Positions 1 to 9,664 of a stretch of DNA of 64,000 nucleotides are shown here, piece after piece. The stretch covers positions 124,001 to 188,000 of the forward strand of contig NZ_QJKD01000010.1 of NCBI RefSeq assembly GCF_003201875.1. The letters are read 5' to 3'. The position numbers and the translations under genes are program-made. Below the pieces are notes generated by a model. The model made no database searches, was not told the origin of the DNA, and worked only from the letters and a program-made list of their open reading frames with translations. This stretch comes from Hungatella effluvii. GTDB taxonomy: Bacteria > Bacillota > Clostridia > Lachnospirales > Lachnospiraceae. Within the stretch, counting starts at the first letter, position 1. Each line of letters opens with the position of its first letter.

Positions 1-604
1 CCTTCCGGGTCTCAACCTGTATCTCAAACATTCCCTGGCTGATTCCATAGGCAGAACATCCGGAAACAATCTTTCTGCCATCCATGGCCACAAAGCCGAG
101 GCCATTCTGTTCAAATTCCTCCGGAGTCTCGAAATTGGAGCAGAAATCACGGCTCCATTCCTCCTTAAGCGCTGTCTGGTACAGTCTCTTATCGATTTTC
201 TTTAATCGAATTCCGGCGGGCAGGTTCCCACAGTAGGACTCCAGCGCCTCCTCCGAAAAATGATTCCTGTCCCTTCTCATGGAATACCGGGATAAAACCC
301 TGTATTCTCCCGGGAAGGATTCCTCCAGCCATTCGGCCCATCTCTCATCGGATGGGGTGATGTAATCCTGGCCGCATTCTCTGTAAAGCTGCGCTCTCAG
401 TTCCATGGCCTGTTCACCCTTTGGGCATATGCCAAACAGGTATGCGAAATCACCCAGATGAATCAGGCAGTACGCTGGATTCGTAAGCTCAGGCACCCAC
501 ACACGGCCCATGTATCCCTGAACCGCTCCGTGCACCAGAACATTATCCGCCTGTCCGCAAAGCGGACTGATTATCTGTCTCTTTTCTTTTCCCAGTTCAA
601 TCAT
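1..604 (-). CDS. GNAT acetyltransferase, ZmaR-like (partial, 3' end off window)
   Basis: Read from the ATG at 604, which follows an AAGGAGGAG ribosome site. The 201 visible codons contain NPAYCLIHLGDFAYLFG and further on GFVAMDGRKIVSGCSAYG, a layout I associate with the GNAT_acetyltran family (zwittermicin-resistance ZmaR type). Proteins of this family are expected to acetylate a small molecule using acetyl-CoA. The acetyl-CoA loop normally lies at the C-terminus and is beyond the left edge, so the domain cannot be confirmed here. It lies 84 bp downstream of the HAD gene in the same direction and may be its operon partner. The substrate is unknown. Confidence 0.7.
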   Translation of the reverse strand, partial: MIELGKEKRQIISPLCGQADNVLVHGAVQGYMGRVWVPELTNPAYCLIHLGDFAYLFGICPKGEQAMELRAQLYRECGQDYITPSDERWAEWLEESFPGEYRVLSRYSMRRDRNHFSEEALESYCGNLPAGIRLKKIDKRLYQTALKEEWSRDFCSNFETPEEFEQNGLGFVAMDGRKIVSGCSAYGISQGMFEIQVETRK

Positions 605-688
605 AATGCATCTCCTCCTTAAGGCGTTCCTCTTCGCCGTCAGCCAAAACTATTCCTTAAGCAACATAATACTGTGTATCATATCACA

Positions 689-1333
689 CTATAAGAGATT
701 CTGCAAATCAAAAACTGTTTCCGCCAGAAAATCGGCTCCCGCGCCGGTCAGCTCCTCCTGGTCTCCATAGCCGTAGAGAACGCCCACACTGTCAACTCCG
801 ACTTCCTTCGCTCCTAAAATATCGTGTTTCCTGTCACCGATCATGATCACTTTTTCCAGATCGGTAATCCCGTTTTCCTCGAGAACGTACCGGATGACAT
901 CCGCTTTTTTCACCCTGGTCTCTGCTAAATCCGCGCCTCCCATAAAGGTGAAATACGAATTCAGTCCGAAGTGCTCCATGATCTTTCTGACAAAGACCTC
1001 TGGCTTCGAGGAAGCTACAAAAAGCTTTTTCCCAGAGGCCGTAAGCGCCTTCAGCATCTCCTCGATCCCCTCGTAGACCTCATTTTCAAAGATTCCCCGG
1101 TCGGAAAAATACTCCCGGTAGACACCGATCGCGTTCGCCGCATCCTCCTCGCTGAATCCGTAGTATTCGATGAAGCTGTCCTTCAGCGGCGGTCCGATAA
1201 AGCAGCAGAGCGTATCTAAGTCCTCCACCTCGATGTTATAAGCCTTCAGGGCGTGGCGCACGGATTTGGTGATGCCTTCTTTTGGATCGGTCAGCGTTCC
1301 GTCCAGATCAAATAACAGATATTCCTTCTCCAT
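689..1333 (-). CDS. HAD-family phosphatase, phosphoglycolate phosphatase-like
   Basis: 214 residues. HAD motif I is DLDGTLTD at about residues 8-15, motif II is VASSK near 105, and motif III/IV is K followed by MIGDRKHDILGA near 165-177. A cap domain lies between motifs I and II. This is the usual Gph/PgmB-like arrangement, with a nucleophilic Asp in motif I. The start was placed at 1333 because GGAGG lies five bases before it; an upstream ATG at 1375 lacks such a site. It probably hydrolyses a small phosphoester in the cytosol. The exact substrate (phosphoglycolate, nucleotide or pyrophosphate) cannot be told from sequence. Confidence 0.85.
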   Translation of the reverse strand: MEKEYLLFDLDGTLTDPKEGITKSVRHALKAYNIEVEDLDTLCCFIGPPLKDSFIEYYGFSEEDAANAIGVYREYFSDRGIFENEVYEGIEEMLKALTASGKKLFVASSKPEVFVRKIMEHFGLNSYFTFMGGADLAETRVKKADVIRYVLEENGITDLEKVIMIGDRKHDILGAKEVGVDSVGVLYGYGDQEELTGAGADFLAETVFDLQNLL

Positions 1334-1464
1334 TCTCTCCTCCATGGATAAGAATGCAACGGAGACGGAAGGCAAGCTCCCGTCCCCATATGCATTTTTG
1401 AATTAATTCCATTCACAGTTTAAGGTATTATCTCACTTTGTGAATTAGAAGTCAATCATTTCTG

Positions 1465-1493
1465 TTGCAAATTTGTCGTAAAATGGATATATT
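1465..1493 (+). promoter_or_regulatory. Promoter for the pectinesterase gene
   Basis: TTGCAA at 1465-1470 and TATATT at 1488-1493 are separated by 17 bp, about 50 bp before the pectinesterase start. The -35 differs from consensus at two positions and the -10 at one. Confidence 0.55.
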
Positions 1494-1541
1494 TAGTATG
1501 AATCATAAAAATATCCACTCCATATGGAAAGAAGGAATTCT

Positions 1542-2516
1542 ATGATAGAGATCGATCAAAATGGAAAAAAAGATTTTTCATCCATACAGGAAGCGCTGGA
1601 CAGCCTTGCAAAAACTCCGTATTCCGGAAAAGGAGAAACGCTGTTCCTGCACAGCGGAATCTACCGGGAACAGATTACCGTGCGCATACCACATCTGACC
1701 TTCCTCGGGGAAGAGGACGGTTCCACTGTAATCACCGGCTGCCTCTCCGCCCGCATGGAAGCACCGGAGGGCGGGCCGCTCCGAACGTTCCGCACCTTTA
1801 CATGCTTCATCGACACCCACGACTTCACCGCACGCAGCATCACCTTTGAAAACAGCGCCGGGAAAGGGACCGAGGCCGGACAGGCCCTGGCACTCTATGC
1901 GGATGGGGACCGCCTCTTCTTCGACTCCTGCCGTTTTCTGGGAAACCAGGATACTCTCTTTACCGCGCCTCTCCCGCCGAGGGAGATTGAGCCGGGAGGA
2001 TTTACCGGGCCGAAGCAGAATGCCCCCCGCATCAGCGGAAGGCATTATTACCGGAACTGCTACATCGAAGGCGATATCGACTTCATCTTCGGCGGAGCGG
2101 CCGCCTATTTTGAAGGCTGTACCCTGTTTTCCAAGTGTACGGACAGCCCGGTAAACAGCTATGTCACCGCGGCCTCCACGCCTGAGGGCCAGGAATTCGG
2201 CTATGTTATGAAGGACTGCCGTTTCGAGAGCTGCTGTCCCCCGCACAGCGCCTTCCTGGGGCGGCCCTGGCGCGAATACGCCCAAACGGTTCTCCTGAAC
2301 TGCTACATGGATTCCCATATCTGCGAAGAGGGATGGGATGACTGGAACAAACCGGAGGCCAGAGAGCACGCGTTTTATGCAGAGTATGAGAGCTTTGGAC
2401 CGGGCGCCGCCATGGACCGCCGCCCGGAATGGGTCCGCCGCCTGACGAAAGAAGAGGCCGGACGCTTTACAAAGGCCGCCGTTCTCTCAGGAAATGACGG
2501 CTGGGCTCCGGAATAG
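1542..2516 (+). CDS. Pectinesterase (CE8), apparently cytoplasmic
   Basis: 324 residues. It carries the three pectinesterase signatures in order: FLGNQDTLF (catalytic acid/base Asp), GDIDFIFGGA (nucleophile Asp) and LGRPWREYAQT (substrate Arg). The family removes methyl esters from homogalacturonan to give methanol and pectate. The start at 1542 is preceded by AAGGA; a second ATG six codons upstream is less well placed. No signal peptide or lipobox is visible, so it would act on oligogalacturonides after uptake rather than on polymer outside the cell. It has its own promoter and faces the sulfatase/ABC operon, which ends only 23 bp away on the other strand. That proximity suggests, but does not prove, a joint role in plant glycan use. 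Confidence 0.93.
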   Translation: MIEIDQNGKKDFSSIQEALDSLAKTPYSGKGETLFLHSGIYREQITVRIPHLTFLGEEDGSTVITGCLSARMEAPEGGPLRTFRTFTCFIDTHDFTARSITFENSAGKGTEAGQALALYADGDRLFFDSCRFLGNQDTLFTAPLPPREIEPGGFTGPKQNAPRISGRHYYRNCYIEGDIDFIFGGAAAYFEGCTLFSKCTDSPVNSYVTAASTPEGQEFGYVMKDCRFESCCPPHSAFLGRPWREYAQTVLLNCYMDSHICEEGWDDWNKPEAREHAFYAEYESFGPGAAMDRRPEWVRRLTKEEAGRFTKAAVLSGNDGWAPE

Positions 2517-2539
2517 GGGCACGCGGAAAGCTTCACCGC

Positions 2540-4000
2540 TTATATGACGGGAGCGCCGATATTCCAGACGGTCTTCCCACCCTCGCCGAGGTCGATCATC
2601 CGGTCCAGAAGCCGCTTCATCAGTTCGTATTTCCGCTCCTGAAGCAGTGGATCATCCCATAAATTATACTTCTCCTCCGGATCGTTCTGGAGATCGTAGA
2701 ACTCGCCGTAGCTCCTGTTCTGGTAGTAGATCAGTTTATAATGTTCATCCCGTATGGCCCGGATGTCTCTCGCTTCCATGTAGACGTCCGGCCATATTTC
2801 TTTGGCGCCGTCCTCGTAAAACTGTGTCAGACTCCGGCCCATCATGGTATCCGGGACAGCGATTCCCGCCGCCGTGAGGCATGTGGCCGCGATTTCGACC
2901 GAGCTGATGAAGCTGTCCTCTCTGCGGCCTTTAAAGCCGGAAAACGGAGGCTTTAACAGAAACGGAATCCTCATCAGGGCCTCCGAGCAGTACTGGGCCT
3001 TGGTGGCCACACCGAAATCTCCCATAAAGTCCCCGTGGTCCGAGGTAAACAGGATGAGGGTGTTATCGTAAAGTCCCTTCTTTTTAAGGAACTCAATCAC
3101 CTGGCCGATTTTCCGGTCAATCAGAGTCATATTGGCATAGTAGGCCTTCTTCATCAGCCGGATCTCATCCGGGGTGAGCCCATCCGGCGACGTGTGATTC
3201 TTTAAATCAAGACTGCCGAATTTCTTAGCGATGTCGAGATAATGGGGCGGCTTATGGAACAGATCGGAAAGCTCCGTTCCCGGCAAAGTCAGCTCCATTT
3301 CCCCGTAGACCTCTTCATCCGGAAGCCCAATCCCGTCAAAAGGCATATGCGGCCCCGGAAATGAAAGGGTCAGGAACCAGGGCCTGTCATCGGGACAGCT
3401 CTTCTCCAGCCACTCCCTTCCCCGGTCGCCGATGTAGGCGTCCACGTGGTACTTTTCTTCCCCTGTAAATTCATAGATCCCCTTGCTGTTTATCTCCCTG
3501 AAAAGCTGGGATCCCCTGGTGAAACCGCTGTCGGCCAGAAACTCCACATAGCTGGAGACGCGGTCGGAGACCGTCTTGTTGGCCGGAAGGCCGAATTCGC
3601 CGTCGGCCAGCTCCTTCGTGATTATCTCCGGCGGAAAATGTTCATCCACAATGTCCTCATAGTCGTATCCCCGCTCAATTTCAGAGCGCCAGAAATGCTG
3701 TTTTCCGATGACAGCCGTATAGTAGCCCCCCTCCTGTAAATACTTCATAAATGTGGTCTCCTTTTTGGGAAGGCTGCTGACAAATCCCGGTACGCCGCAC
3801 TGGGAGGGATAGCGCCCGGTAAAGATGGCTGCCCTCGCCGGAATGCACGACGGGTTTGTGGTATAGGCGCGGGAAAAGCACACGGCTTCTTCCGCCATCC
3901 GGTCAAGGGCCGGTGTATGTACCTGGCGGTTCACCCATCCGGCTGCGTCGTAACGCTGTTCATCTGTCATCAGAAATAATAGATTGGGTCTCTCTTTCAA
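2540..4000 (-). CDS. Sulfatase, Cys-type (arylsulfatase family)
   Basis: 486 residues. The N-terminus RPNLLFLMTDEQRYDAAG carries the metal-binding Asp, and NPSCIPARAAIFTGRYPSQ contains the C-x-P-x-R core whose Cys is converted to formylglycine. SDHGDFMGD supplies the second metal-site cluster, and the C-terminal NDPEEKYNL is typical of the family. It has no signal peptide. Cys-type sulfatases in anaerobes usually need the radical-SAM maturase anSME, which is not encoded in this window. The start ATG overlaps the stop of the histidine kinase gene by 4 bp (ATGA), so translation is coupled. The substrate is probably a sulfated sugar brought in by the neighbouring ABC system (inference). Confidence 0.92.
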   Translation of the reverse strand: MKERPNLLFLMTDEQRYDAAGWVNRQVHTPALDRMAEEAVCFSRAYTTNPSCIPARAAIFTGRYPSQCGVPGFVSSLPKKETTFMKYLQEGGYYTAVIGKQHFWRSEIERGYDYEDIVDEHFPPEIITKELADGEFGLPANKTVSDRVSSYVEFLADSGFTRGSQLFREINSKGIYEFTGEEKYHVDAYIGDRGREWLEKSCPDDRPWFLTLSFPGPHMPFDGIGLPDEEVYGEMELTLPGTELSDLFHKPPHYLDIAKKFGSLDLKNHTSPDGLTPDEIRLMKKAYYANMTLIDRKIGQVIEFLKKKGLYDNTLILFTSDHGDFMGDFGVATKAQYCSEALMRIPFLLKPPFSGFKGRREDSFISSVEIAATCLTAAGIAVPDTMMGRSLTQFYEDGAKEIWPDVYMEARDIRAIRDEHYKLIYYQNRSYGEFYDLQNDPEEKYNLWDDPLLQERKYELMKRLLDRMIDLGEGGKTVWNIGAPVI

Positions 4001-5799
4001 ATCGGTTCCTCCTTTATCTTCTCCGGGGCCGGAATCTCGTCTGACGGATAGGACAGTGTCACCACGGTTCCCTTTCCCGGAAAGCTGTCAATCACAATGC
4101 CATACGCATCTCCATAATAAAGCCTGATTCTGTCGTGGATATTCTTCAGTCCCACATTGCCCCTGCCGGACTCCTCTTCCACCCGTTCTCTCCGCTCCAG
4201 GCGGCCGCGGATCTCCGCCAGCCGCTCCGGCTGTATGCCGCCGCCATTGTCCTCCACCGTAACCGTCATGATTCCCTCCTCTTTTTTTACCGTAACCGCG
4301 ATCCGGCCGCCAGAGCGGCCCCTGCCCAGCCCGTGGGAGATGGAGTTCTCCACAAGCGGCTGCAGGCAGACCTTTACGATGGGCTCTGCAAGCAGCTCCT
4401 CCGGAACCCTGGCGGCGAACGCAATCCGCCCGCCGAATCTGGCACCTACGATCGTCATGTAGCTGGAAAGGTTTTCCAGCTCTTCCCTGATGGTGACGAG
4501 GACACCGTCCGTATGGGTCGCGTAGCGGAACAGCTTCGATAAGGCCATGATCATCTCCGATACCTGCAAGGCCCCGTAAAGCTCCGCCATGCTCTTGATC
4601 ATATCCAGGGTGTTGTAGAGAAAATGAGGGTTGATCTGAGCCTGCAGCGCCTTGATGGCCGCCTCCTTTTCCTTCAGTTCCACGGAATACACCCGGTTGA
4701 CGAGGCGGTCAATCTCCTCTGCCATGCCGTTAAACGCGTCACAGAGGTCTCCCACCTCATCCCTGGTCTCGACGTGCACGCGGACCGTGTAATCGCCCTC
4801 CTTCACCCGGACCAGATTCTTATGGAGCCTGGTCACCGGGCGGACGATGGTCTCCGAGAAAAGGAGTGAGGCCGCCAGTATGATGAGCACGGTTATGAAG
4901 ATCACGGTTCCTGTCATGGTGCTCAGCGCACGGATATTGCTCTCCACGCCCTTCATGTCATCGAAAAATGTGACTCTGATTCCCAGATTTTCGATACGGT
5001 AGTCCCACGAGATGCTCTCCGCCCGTCTCCTCTCCTTCGGCGGCGCCGAGTAGGAGACCGCGGCGGCCCGCAGACGGTTCACCGCTTCCGGCCCGCCGCT
5101 CATCGTGTCATAAAGCAGCTGCTCTCCGTCGTCCATGGCGATCTCCGTGTTCAGCACCGTCCGCAAATCCTGGAGAAGCAGATCGAACTGGTCTCGGTCA
5201 AAGACGATAAAAAGCCAGCCCAGGGTGCCGTTTTTCAAGTCTAAATCATCGATCTGGCGCAGATAGACGTATTTATCCGTGTAACTGTCATTCAGCTCCT
5301 CGATTCGCATGAGCCTCTGGTTTTTAAACCGTTTTCCCACCTCCTCCGGCGGTACGGAAAAAAGGATGGTGTCCGCGTAGCCTAAGGAATTCATCACATC
5401 CATGGCCGTTCCATCCTGTTTTAAAAATGTAACCTGATCCACGTACGCCATTACCTTGAACAGATCGAGATTCACCCGCACCTTTTTCTCCAGCGCCATG
5501 CGGGCGCTGTAGCTGCTCAGCGAATCGGAGGCCCCGCGTATCATGGCCTGGGTATCGCTGTCAAAAAAGAGATTGGAGATGTATTCGATTTTAGTCAAAT
5601 AGTCCTCCAGCAAAACTGCCGTGTTCCGTTCCGTCAACTGGTTCTGGGTGAAGGCATCGCTCCTCAGCTTCTCGGAATAGGCGGAGTTAATATAGCAGTA
5701 GACAATACAAAGAGGAATGAGGGAGACTGTCAGAAAGCTCAGAAATATTTTTCTGTTGAGACGGCTCTCCAGCCACGTCTTAATGCGCACTCTCTTCAC
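3997..5799 (-). CDS. Sensor histidine kinase, YesM/LytS type
   Basis: 600 residues. It has one membrane segment at about 17-38, an extracytoplasmic sensor region at 40-290, a second membrane segment at about 296-316, HAMP at 317-370, the His_kinase signature with QINPHFLYNTLD (phospho-acceptor His392) and a C-terminal HATPase with DNGGGI and GNVGLKNIHDRI. This is the domain order of YesM-type kinases that pair with AraC-type regulators next to carbohydrate transporters. It overlaps the response regulator gene by 20 bp and the sulfatase by 4 bp. It most likely senses an extracellular saccharide, perhaps together with the binding protein encoded upstream (inference). Confidence 0.93.
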   Translation of the reverse strand: MKRVRIKTWLESRLNRKIFLSFLTVSLIPLCIVYCYINSAYSEKLRSDAFTQNQLTERNTAVLLEDYLTKIEYISNLFFDSDTQAMIRGASDSLSSYSARMALEKKVRVNLDLFKVMAYVDQVTFLKQDGTAMDVMNSLGYADTILFSVPPEEVGKRFKNQRLMRIEELNDSYTDKYVYLRQIDDLDLKNGTLGWLFIVFDRDQFDLLLQDLRTVLNTEIAMDDGEQLLYDTMSGGPEAVNRLRAAAVSYSAPPKERRRAESISWDYRIENLGIRVTFFDDMKGVESNIRALSTMTGTVIFITVLIILAASLLFSETIVRPVTRLHKNLVRVKEGDYTVRVHVETRDEVGDLCDAFNGMAEEIDRLVNRVYSVELKEKEAAIKALQAQINPHFLYNTLDMIKSMAELYGALQVSEMIMALSKLFRYATHTDGVLVTIREELENLSSYMTIVGARFGGRIAFAARVPEELLAEPIVKVCLQPLVENSISHGLGRGRSGGRIAVTVKKEEGIMTVTVEDNGGGIQPERLAEIRGRLERRERVEEESGRGNVGLKNIHDRIRLYYGDAYGIVIDSFPGKGTVVTLSYPSDEIPAPEKIKEEPI

Positions 5800-7330
5800 G
5801 TTTTTCCTCCTCCCGCCTCATCCTCTCCCTGTATTCCGACGGTTTCTCCCCCGTCATGGAGGCAAACACCCGGCTGAAATACTTTGCTTCCTTGAATCCC
5901 ACCCGAAGGCTGACGGCGCTGACGGAAAGGCCCGTGTGGCTTAAAAGCTCCTTTGCCTGTCCGATCCGCACCTCCGTCAGATAATCGATGAAATTAACAC
6001 CCGTCTCATCCTTGAATTTCTTGCTGAAATAGCTGGGATTGATTCCGTATTCGTCCGCCACCCAGGCGAGGCTGATATCAGTGCTGTAATGCTCTCTGAT
6101 CTCACGCTGGATCCGTTTGACAATTGCCGCCACATCCATGCAGTCCTCTTCCTTCAGACAGGACGCTGCCTTTTCAATATACTCTTCAAACCGGTGGCAG
6201 ATGGACCGGATGCTGTAGTAATTCCGGATCCGGACAGAGAAATCGTATCCCTCCTCGATCAGTTCCAGATATTCCGTCCGGCTCTGTTCCTTATACCGGT
6301 CATTTAACAGCTTGATCACCTCGCCCGACAGAACAAAGTAGAAATTTAAGCAGCTGGTTAAGTCGTACCCCTTCTGGATAAAGAGCCCGCAGGCCTGTCT
6401 CGTACACCCCCTGATCCGCTCCATGTTGCCGGCCTTTAACGCAGCCAGAAAATCCGCGTGAAGATCGGATTCCGACACCGGAAAGGACTCTGTCTTCCCT
6501 TCCCTCCCCAGCCGCAGAATGATGGCTTCCCTCGCCTCCGCAAATGCCTCGCCAATCTCCTCCAGCGCCTCATGCGCCTCGCTCAGCCCATACTCATAGC
6601 TGTGAAGCAGGCTCACAAGCACGCTCTCATCCAGCCGGAAGCCCGCAGGATTCACAATGCCTGTGATCAGAACGCCCCAGGTGAAACGGTCCAGCGGGCA
6701 GAGGTAGATGTCCTTACCGGCAGCGGCCTCCTCCAGACGTCCGCGCATCTCCTCCCTCGTCAGAGCGGATTCTTCCAGACGGCGCATCTGAAACAGCGCC
6801 AGTTCAAAGAAGCCGCTCTGCCCCTGTCCGGACACCAGGAGGCTGCTAAGCTGGCGCTTCGTCTCGTCGCCGGGACTTCGCAGGTACTCCGTCAGGATGT
6901 TTTCCACCCCCGCCGTGAAACCGTCCCGGGTCTGTTCCTTTCTCTCCTGCTCCTTTTCCAGCGCCGCGACAGCCTTCTCCACAGCTTCGTAGACCGCCGA
7001 ACGCTCCAGCGGCTTTAATAAATAGGCCATAACCTCCAGCTCAATGGCGCGCCTCGCATAGTCAAATTCGTCGTAACCGGATATGACGATGGTCTTCGGA
7101 AGCCTTTCCCCCGCTTCCTCCAGGCGTTTTAGCACATCGAGGCCGTCGATCAGCGGCATATTGATATCCGTAATCAATATATCGGGTCTGGTGTCCAGCA
7201 GCGCTTTCAACGTCTCTTCCCCGTTATCACTGATTCCCGTCACCGTCACCTCAAAGGGGCTCTCCTTTAAGACCTGGCTCAGCCACCGGCCCACCCAGAA
7301 CTCATCATCCGCAATCAGTATCCGATACAT
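5780..7330 (-). CDS. Response regulator with AraC-type DNA-binding domain, YesN type
   Basis: 516 residues. The receiver domain at 1-120 has the acidic pair DDE at 8-10 and the phospho-acceptor Asp55 in ILITDINMP. A long middle region follows, then two AraC helix-turn-helix units at about 415-510 (VADEYGINPSYFSKKFKDE and VGFKEAKYFSRVFASMTGE). It is the partner of the YesM-type kinase that overlaps it. A terminator sits between the upstream binding-protein gene and this gene, with a possible weak promoter (TTGCGG-N17-TAGAAT) overlapping it, so the pair may be expressed separately from the transporter. Likely targets are the permease promoter near 10.6 kb and the pectinesterase promoter (inference). 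Confidence 0.93.
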   Translation of the reverse strand: MYRILIADDEFWVGRWLSQVLKESPFEVTVTGISDNGEETLKALLDTRPDILITDINMPLIDGLDVLKRLEEAGERLPKTIVISGYDEFDYARRAIELEVMAYLLKPLERSAVYEAVEKAVAALEKEQERKEQTRDGFTAGVENILTEYLRSPGDETKRQLSSLLVSGQGQSGFFELALFQMRRLEESALTREEMRGRLEEAAAGKDIYLCPLDRFTWGVLITGIVNPAGFRLDESVLVSLLHSYEYGLSEAHEALEEIGEAFAEAREAIILRLGREGKTESFPVSESDLHADFLAALKAGNMERIRGCTRQACGLFIQKGYDLTSCLNFYFVLSGEVIKLLNDRYKEQSRTEYLELIEEGYDFSVRIRNYYSIRSICHRFEEYIEKAASCLKEEDCMDVAAIVKRIQREIREHYSTDISLAWVADEYGINPSYFSKKFKDETGVNFIDYLTEVRIGQAKELLSHTGLSVSAVSLRVGFKEAKYFSRVFASMTGEKPSEYRERMRREEEKREESAH

Positions 7331-7367
7331 GTCCCCGTCCCCCTCTCTTGTGCCATTCTAACATAGA

Positions 7368-7403
7368 TAAAAGGCAGCCGCAAGACTCAGTCCTGCGGCT
7401 GCC
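7368..7403 (-). terminator. Intrinsic terminator after the sugar-binding protein gene
   Basis: Stem GGCAGCCGCA pairs with TGCGGCTGCC and is followed by TTTTATC on the minus strand. It separates the ABC genes from the two-component genes. Confidence 0.8.
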
Positions 7404-7411
7404 AGCCTGCA

Positions 7412-8770
7412 TTATTTCAGCTTCAGATTATTCTCCACCTGTGCGTTTAGGTCCTTGACCGCATTGTCTACGGAATCACCGCCCGCCACATTGGCCGTAA
7501 AGGTACGGGCGTCCGCCCACGGGCTGACCACCGCGATGTCAAAGGCGGAATCCACCCACGGAACCATGCGGGCTGCGCTCAGACGCTCCGCCGCTGGCTC
7601 CACCACATCGTTGTCCGTGCTGGCCCCATCCGTGCGCGGATTGAAGCTGTTCTGGCTTGCCACATAGGCGTTCATGCTGTCCAGTCCGGTGAAGAATTCC
7701 ACGAATTTCCGGGCTGCGTCCTTCTTCTCAGAAGAGCTGTTGATGCAGACGCGGACACCGGCATTGATCAGAATCAGGGAATCGTCATCCTCGACCGGAA
7801 TACCGCCCAGAGTATAGTTCATATCCGGAGCTGCGCTCTCAAGTCCTGCCACGAACCAGCTTCCGCCAGGCATAAAGCCGGCCTCTCCCTTTGCGAATTC
7901 TGCAATATCGTCCTGGCCCGCCGCATAGACGAGAGCCTTGCTTCCGTCCAGATAACCTTTGGAGATCAGGTCTTCCACCAGTGCAAATCCCGGCTGCATC
8001 ACATCGCCAAATTTCAGCTCGCCGCTGTTCATTCTGGCGATCTGGTCCATTTTATCGGATGCCTGATAGACCGGGTCCATGCTCTTCGCCAGGGAGAGAA
8101 TGGCAACGCCCGTACCATCCTTGGCTCCGGCCACGACCGGTGTCTTTCCGGCTTTCTTCAGGATCTCACAATCCTCCAGAAACTCTTTGTAGTTTGCCGG
8201 CGCGTGGTCGATGCCCGCTTCCTTCAGTACATCGAGGTTGGAAAACATACCAAATACGGCCACTTCCATGCCGAGACCCGGAATGCTGTCATTGATGGTC
8301 AGCAAGTCCTTTACGAGGCCGCTGTACTTCTCCACCACAGGCATATCGGACAGATCCTCGGTATAGCCCGCTTCCTGAAGCTGCGGCAGGTAATTGGGGT
8401 TGGCAAAGAACACGTCGTCCCCCTGCCCGGAAGCCAGTCTTGCGGTGAGTACATCCTGATAACCGCCCGCGTTGCTGATTCCCTCGTACACCACCTTGAT
8501 ATCCGAATTCTCCTTGTTGAACCGTTCGATCAGTTCCGGAATCGCGCCTTCCTCCGCTCCGGTCTTAAATCCGAACACCTTAAGCTCCACCTGTTCTCCC
8601 GTGCTCTCCGCTTCCGCCTTTGTTTCCTCCGCTGCGGCGGTCTCTTCCTTCTTCGCCTCGCTGGTCTGTGCTGCCGTCGTCTCCGGTGCCGCCTTCTGTC
8701 CGCATCCGGCCAGAGATCCCATTACCATGGCTGCCGCCATGAACCATGCTGCTGTTCTTCTTTTTCTCAT
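7412..8770 (-). CDS. ABC transporter sugar-binding lipoprotein
   Basis: 452 residues. The N-terminus has a basic start, a hydrophobic stretch and the lipobox SLAGC (Cys22), then a Glu/Ala/Thr-rich linker before the bacterial solute-binding (SBP family 1) fold. It would bind an oligosaccharide outside the membrane and deliver it to the two permeases encoded just upstream. The gene is the last of the three transporter genes, whereas in many such operons the binding protein comes first. There is no ATPase gene, so a shared MsmX-type ATPase encoded elsewhere is expected. Its ligand is unknown; the pectinesterase and sulfatase nearby suggest a pectic or sulfated glycan (inference). Confidence 0.93.
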   Translation of the reverse strand: MRKRRTAAWFMAAAMVMGSLAGCGQKAAPETTAAQTSEAKKEETAAAEETKAEAESTGEQVELKVFGFKTGAEEGAIPELIERFNKENSDIKVVYEGISNAGGYQDVLTARLASGQGDDVFFANPNYLPQLQEAGYTEDLSDMPVVEKYSGLVKDLLTINDSIPGLGMEVAVFGMFSNLDVLKEAGIDHAPANYKEFLEDCEILKKAGKTPVVAGAKDGTGVAILSLAKSMDPVYQASDKMDQIARMNSGELKFGDVMQPGFALVEDLISKGYLDGSKALVYAAGQDDIAEFAKGEAGFMPGGSWFVAGLESAAPDMNYTLGGIPVEDDDSLILINAGVRVCINSSSEKKDAARKFVEFFTGLDSMNAYVASQNSFNPRTDGASTDNDVVEPAAERLSAARMVPWVDSAFDIAVVSPWADARTFTANVAGGDSVDNAVKDLNAQVENNLKLK

Positions 8771-8827
8771 GTTTCTTCCTCCTGTTATTCCTTTATTATG
8801 ATTTTGTTACTATTGCATTTAACTGAT

Positions 8828-9664
8828 TCACCCCTTCACAGACCCGTTTAACATGCCGGAAATGATCTGCTTCTGCAGTATGAAATAGACGATCATCAGC
8901 GGCAGGATCACCAGGGTTGTCGCCGCAAACAGAATATTCCACTGGATGGACAAGTCACCCTTAAAGAAAAATACCGTGAGAGGCAGTGTCCTGGACTTCT
9001 GCCCCTGCAGAAGAAGCAGGGGATACATAAAGTTGTTCCAGACCCTTAAGGCGATCACGATCAAAAGCGTTACCATGGGCGGCTTAAGCAGCGGATACAC
9101 GATTCTGATAAAGGTCGTAAAGGGGCTGGCTCCGTCAATATAGGCCGCCTCCTCCAGGGTGACGGGTACTGTATTCACAAAGCCGGAAAAAAAGAACACG
9201 CCGTATGCCGCGTTGGCTCCGATAAACGCCAGGATCAGTCCGAACAGCGTATTGGCTACGTGAAGCTTCTGCATCCATAAGACGAGAGGCACCATGGCCA
9301 CCTGCTGCGGCAGCGCCAGACCGATGAGAAACAGCGCGTTCAGTACGAGAAAGAGCTTCTTTCCTCTTCTCGCCCGCATGATGGCATACGCCCCGCAGGC
9401 TCCAAAGAACGTGGTGATCAAAGAGCTGAATACCGTCAATACGGAAGAGTTAAGCAGCGCCCTCCAGTATTTCATTCCCTTCGCCGCCGTTATATAGTTT
9501 TCAAAGGCGAAGCTGGTCTTCAGGCTTAAGGGTTCGCCAGCCAGCAGAGCCTCATCCTTCAGGGACACGAGAACCATCATGATCACCGGGTAAAACATCA
9601 GCACACAGGCGGCGATCATCAGCAGCTCGAACAGAAATAGCAATGGTTTCTTTCTGGTTTTCAT
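8828..9664 (-). CDS. Carbohydrate ABC transporter permease, MalG type
   Basis: 278 residues with six predicted membrane segments. The EAA loop EEAAYIDGASPFTTFIRIVYP lies at about 190-210, where the ATPase docks. It forms the inner-membrane channel together with the MalF-type permease. Its ATG overlaps the stop codon of that gene by one base (TGATG), so translation is coupled. Confidence 0.93.
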   Translation of the reverse strand: MKTRKKPLLFLFELLMIAACVLMFYPVIMMVLVSLKDEALLAGEPLSLKTSFAFENYITAAKGMKYWRALLNSSVLTVFSSLITTFFGACGAYAIMRARRGKKLFLVLNALFLIGLALPQQVAMVPLVLWMQKLHVANTLFGLILAFIGANAAYGVFFFSGFVNTVPVTLEEAAYIDGASPFTTFIRIVYPLLKPPMVTLLIVIALRVWNNFMYPLLLLQGQKSRTLPLTVFFFKGDLSIQWNILFAATTLVILPLMIVYFILQKQIISGMLNGSVKG

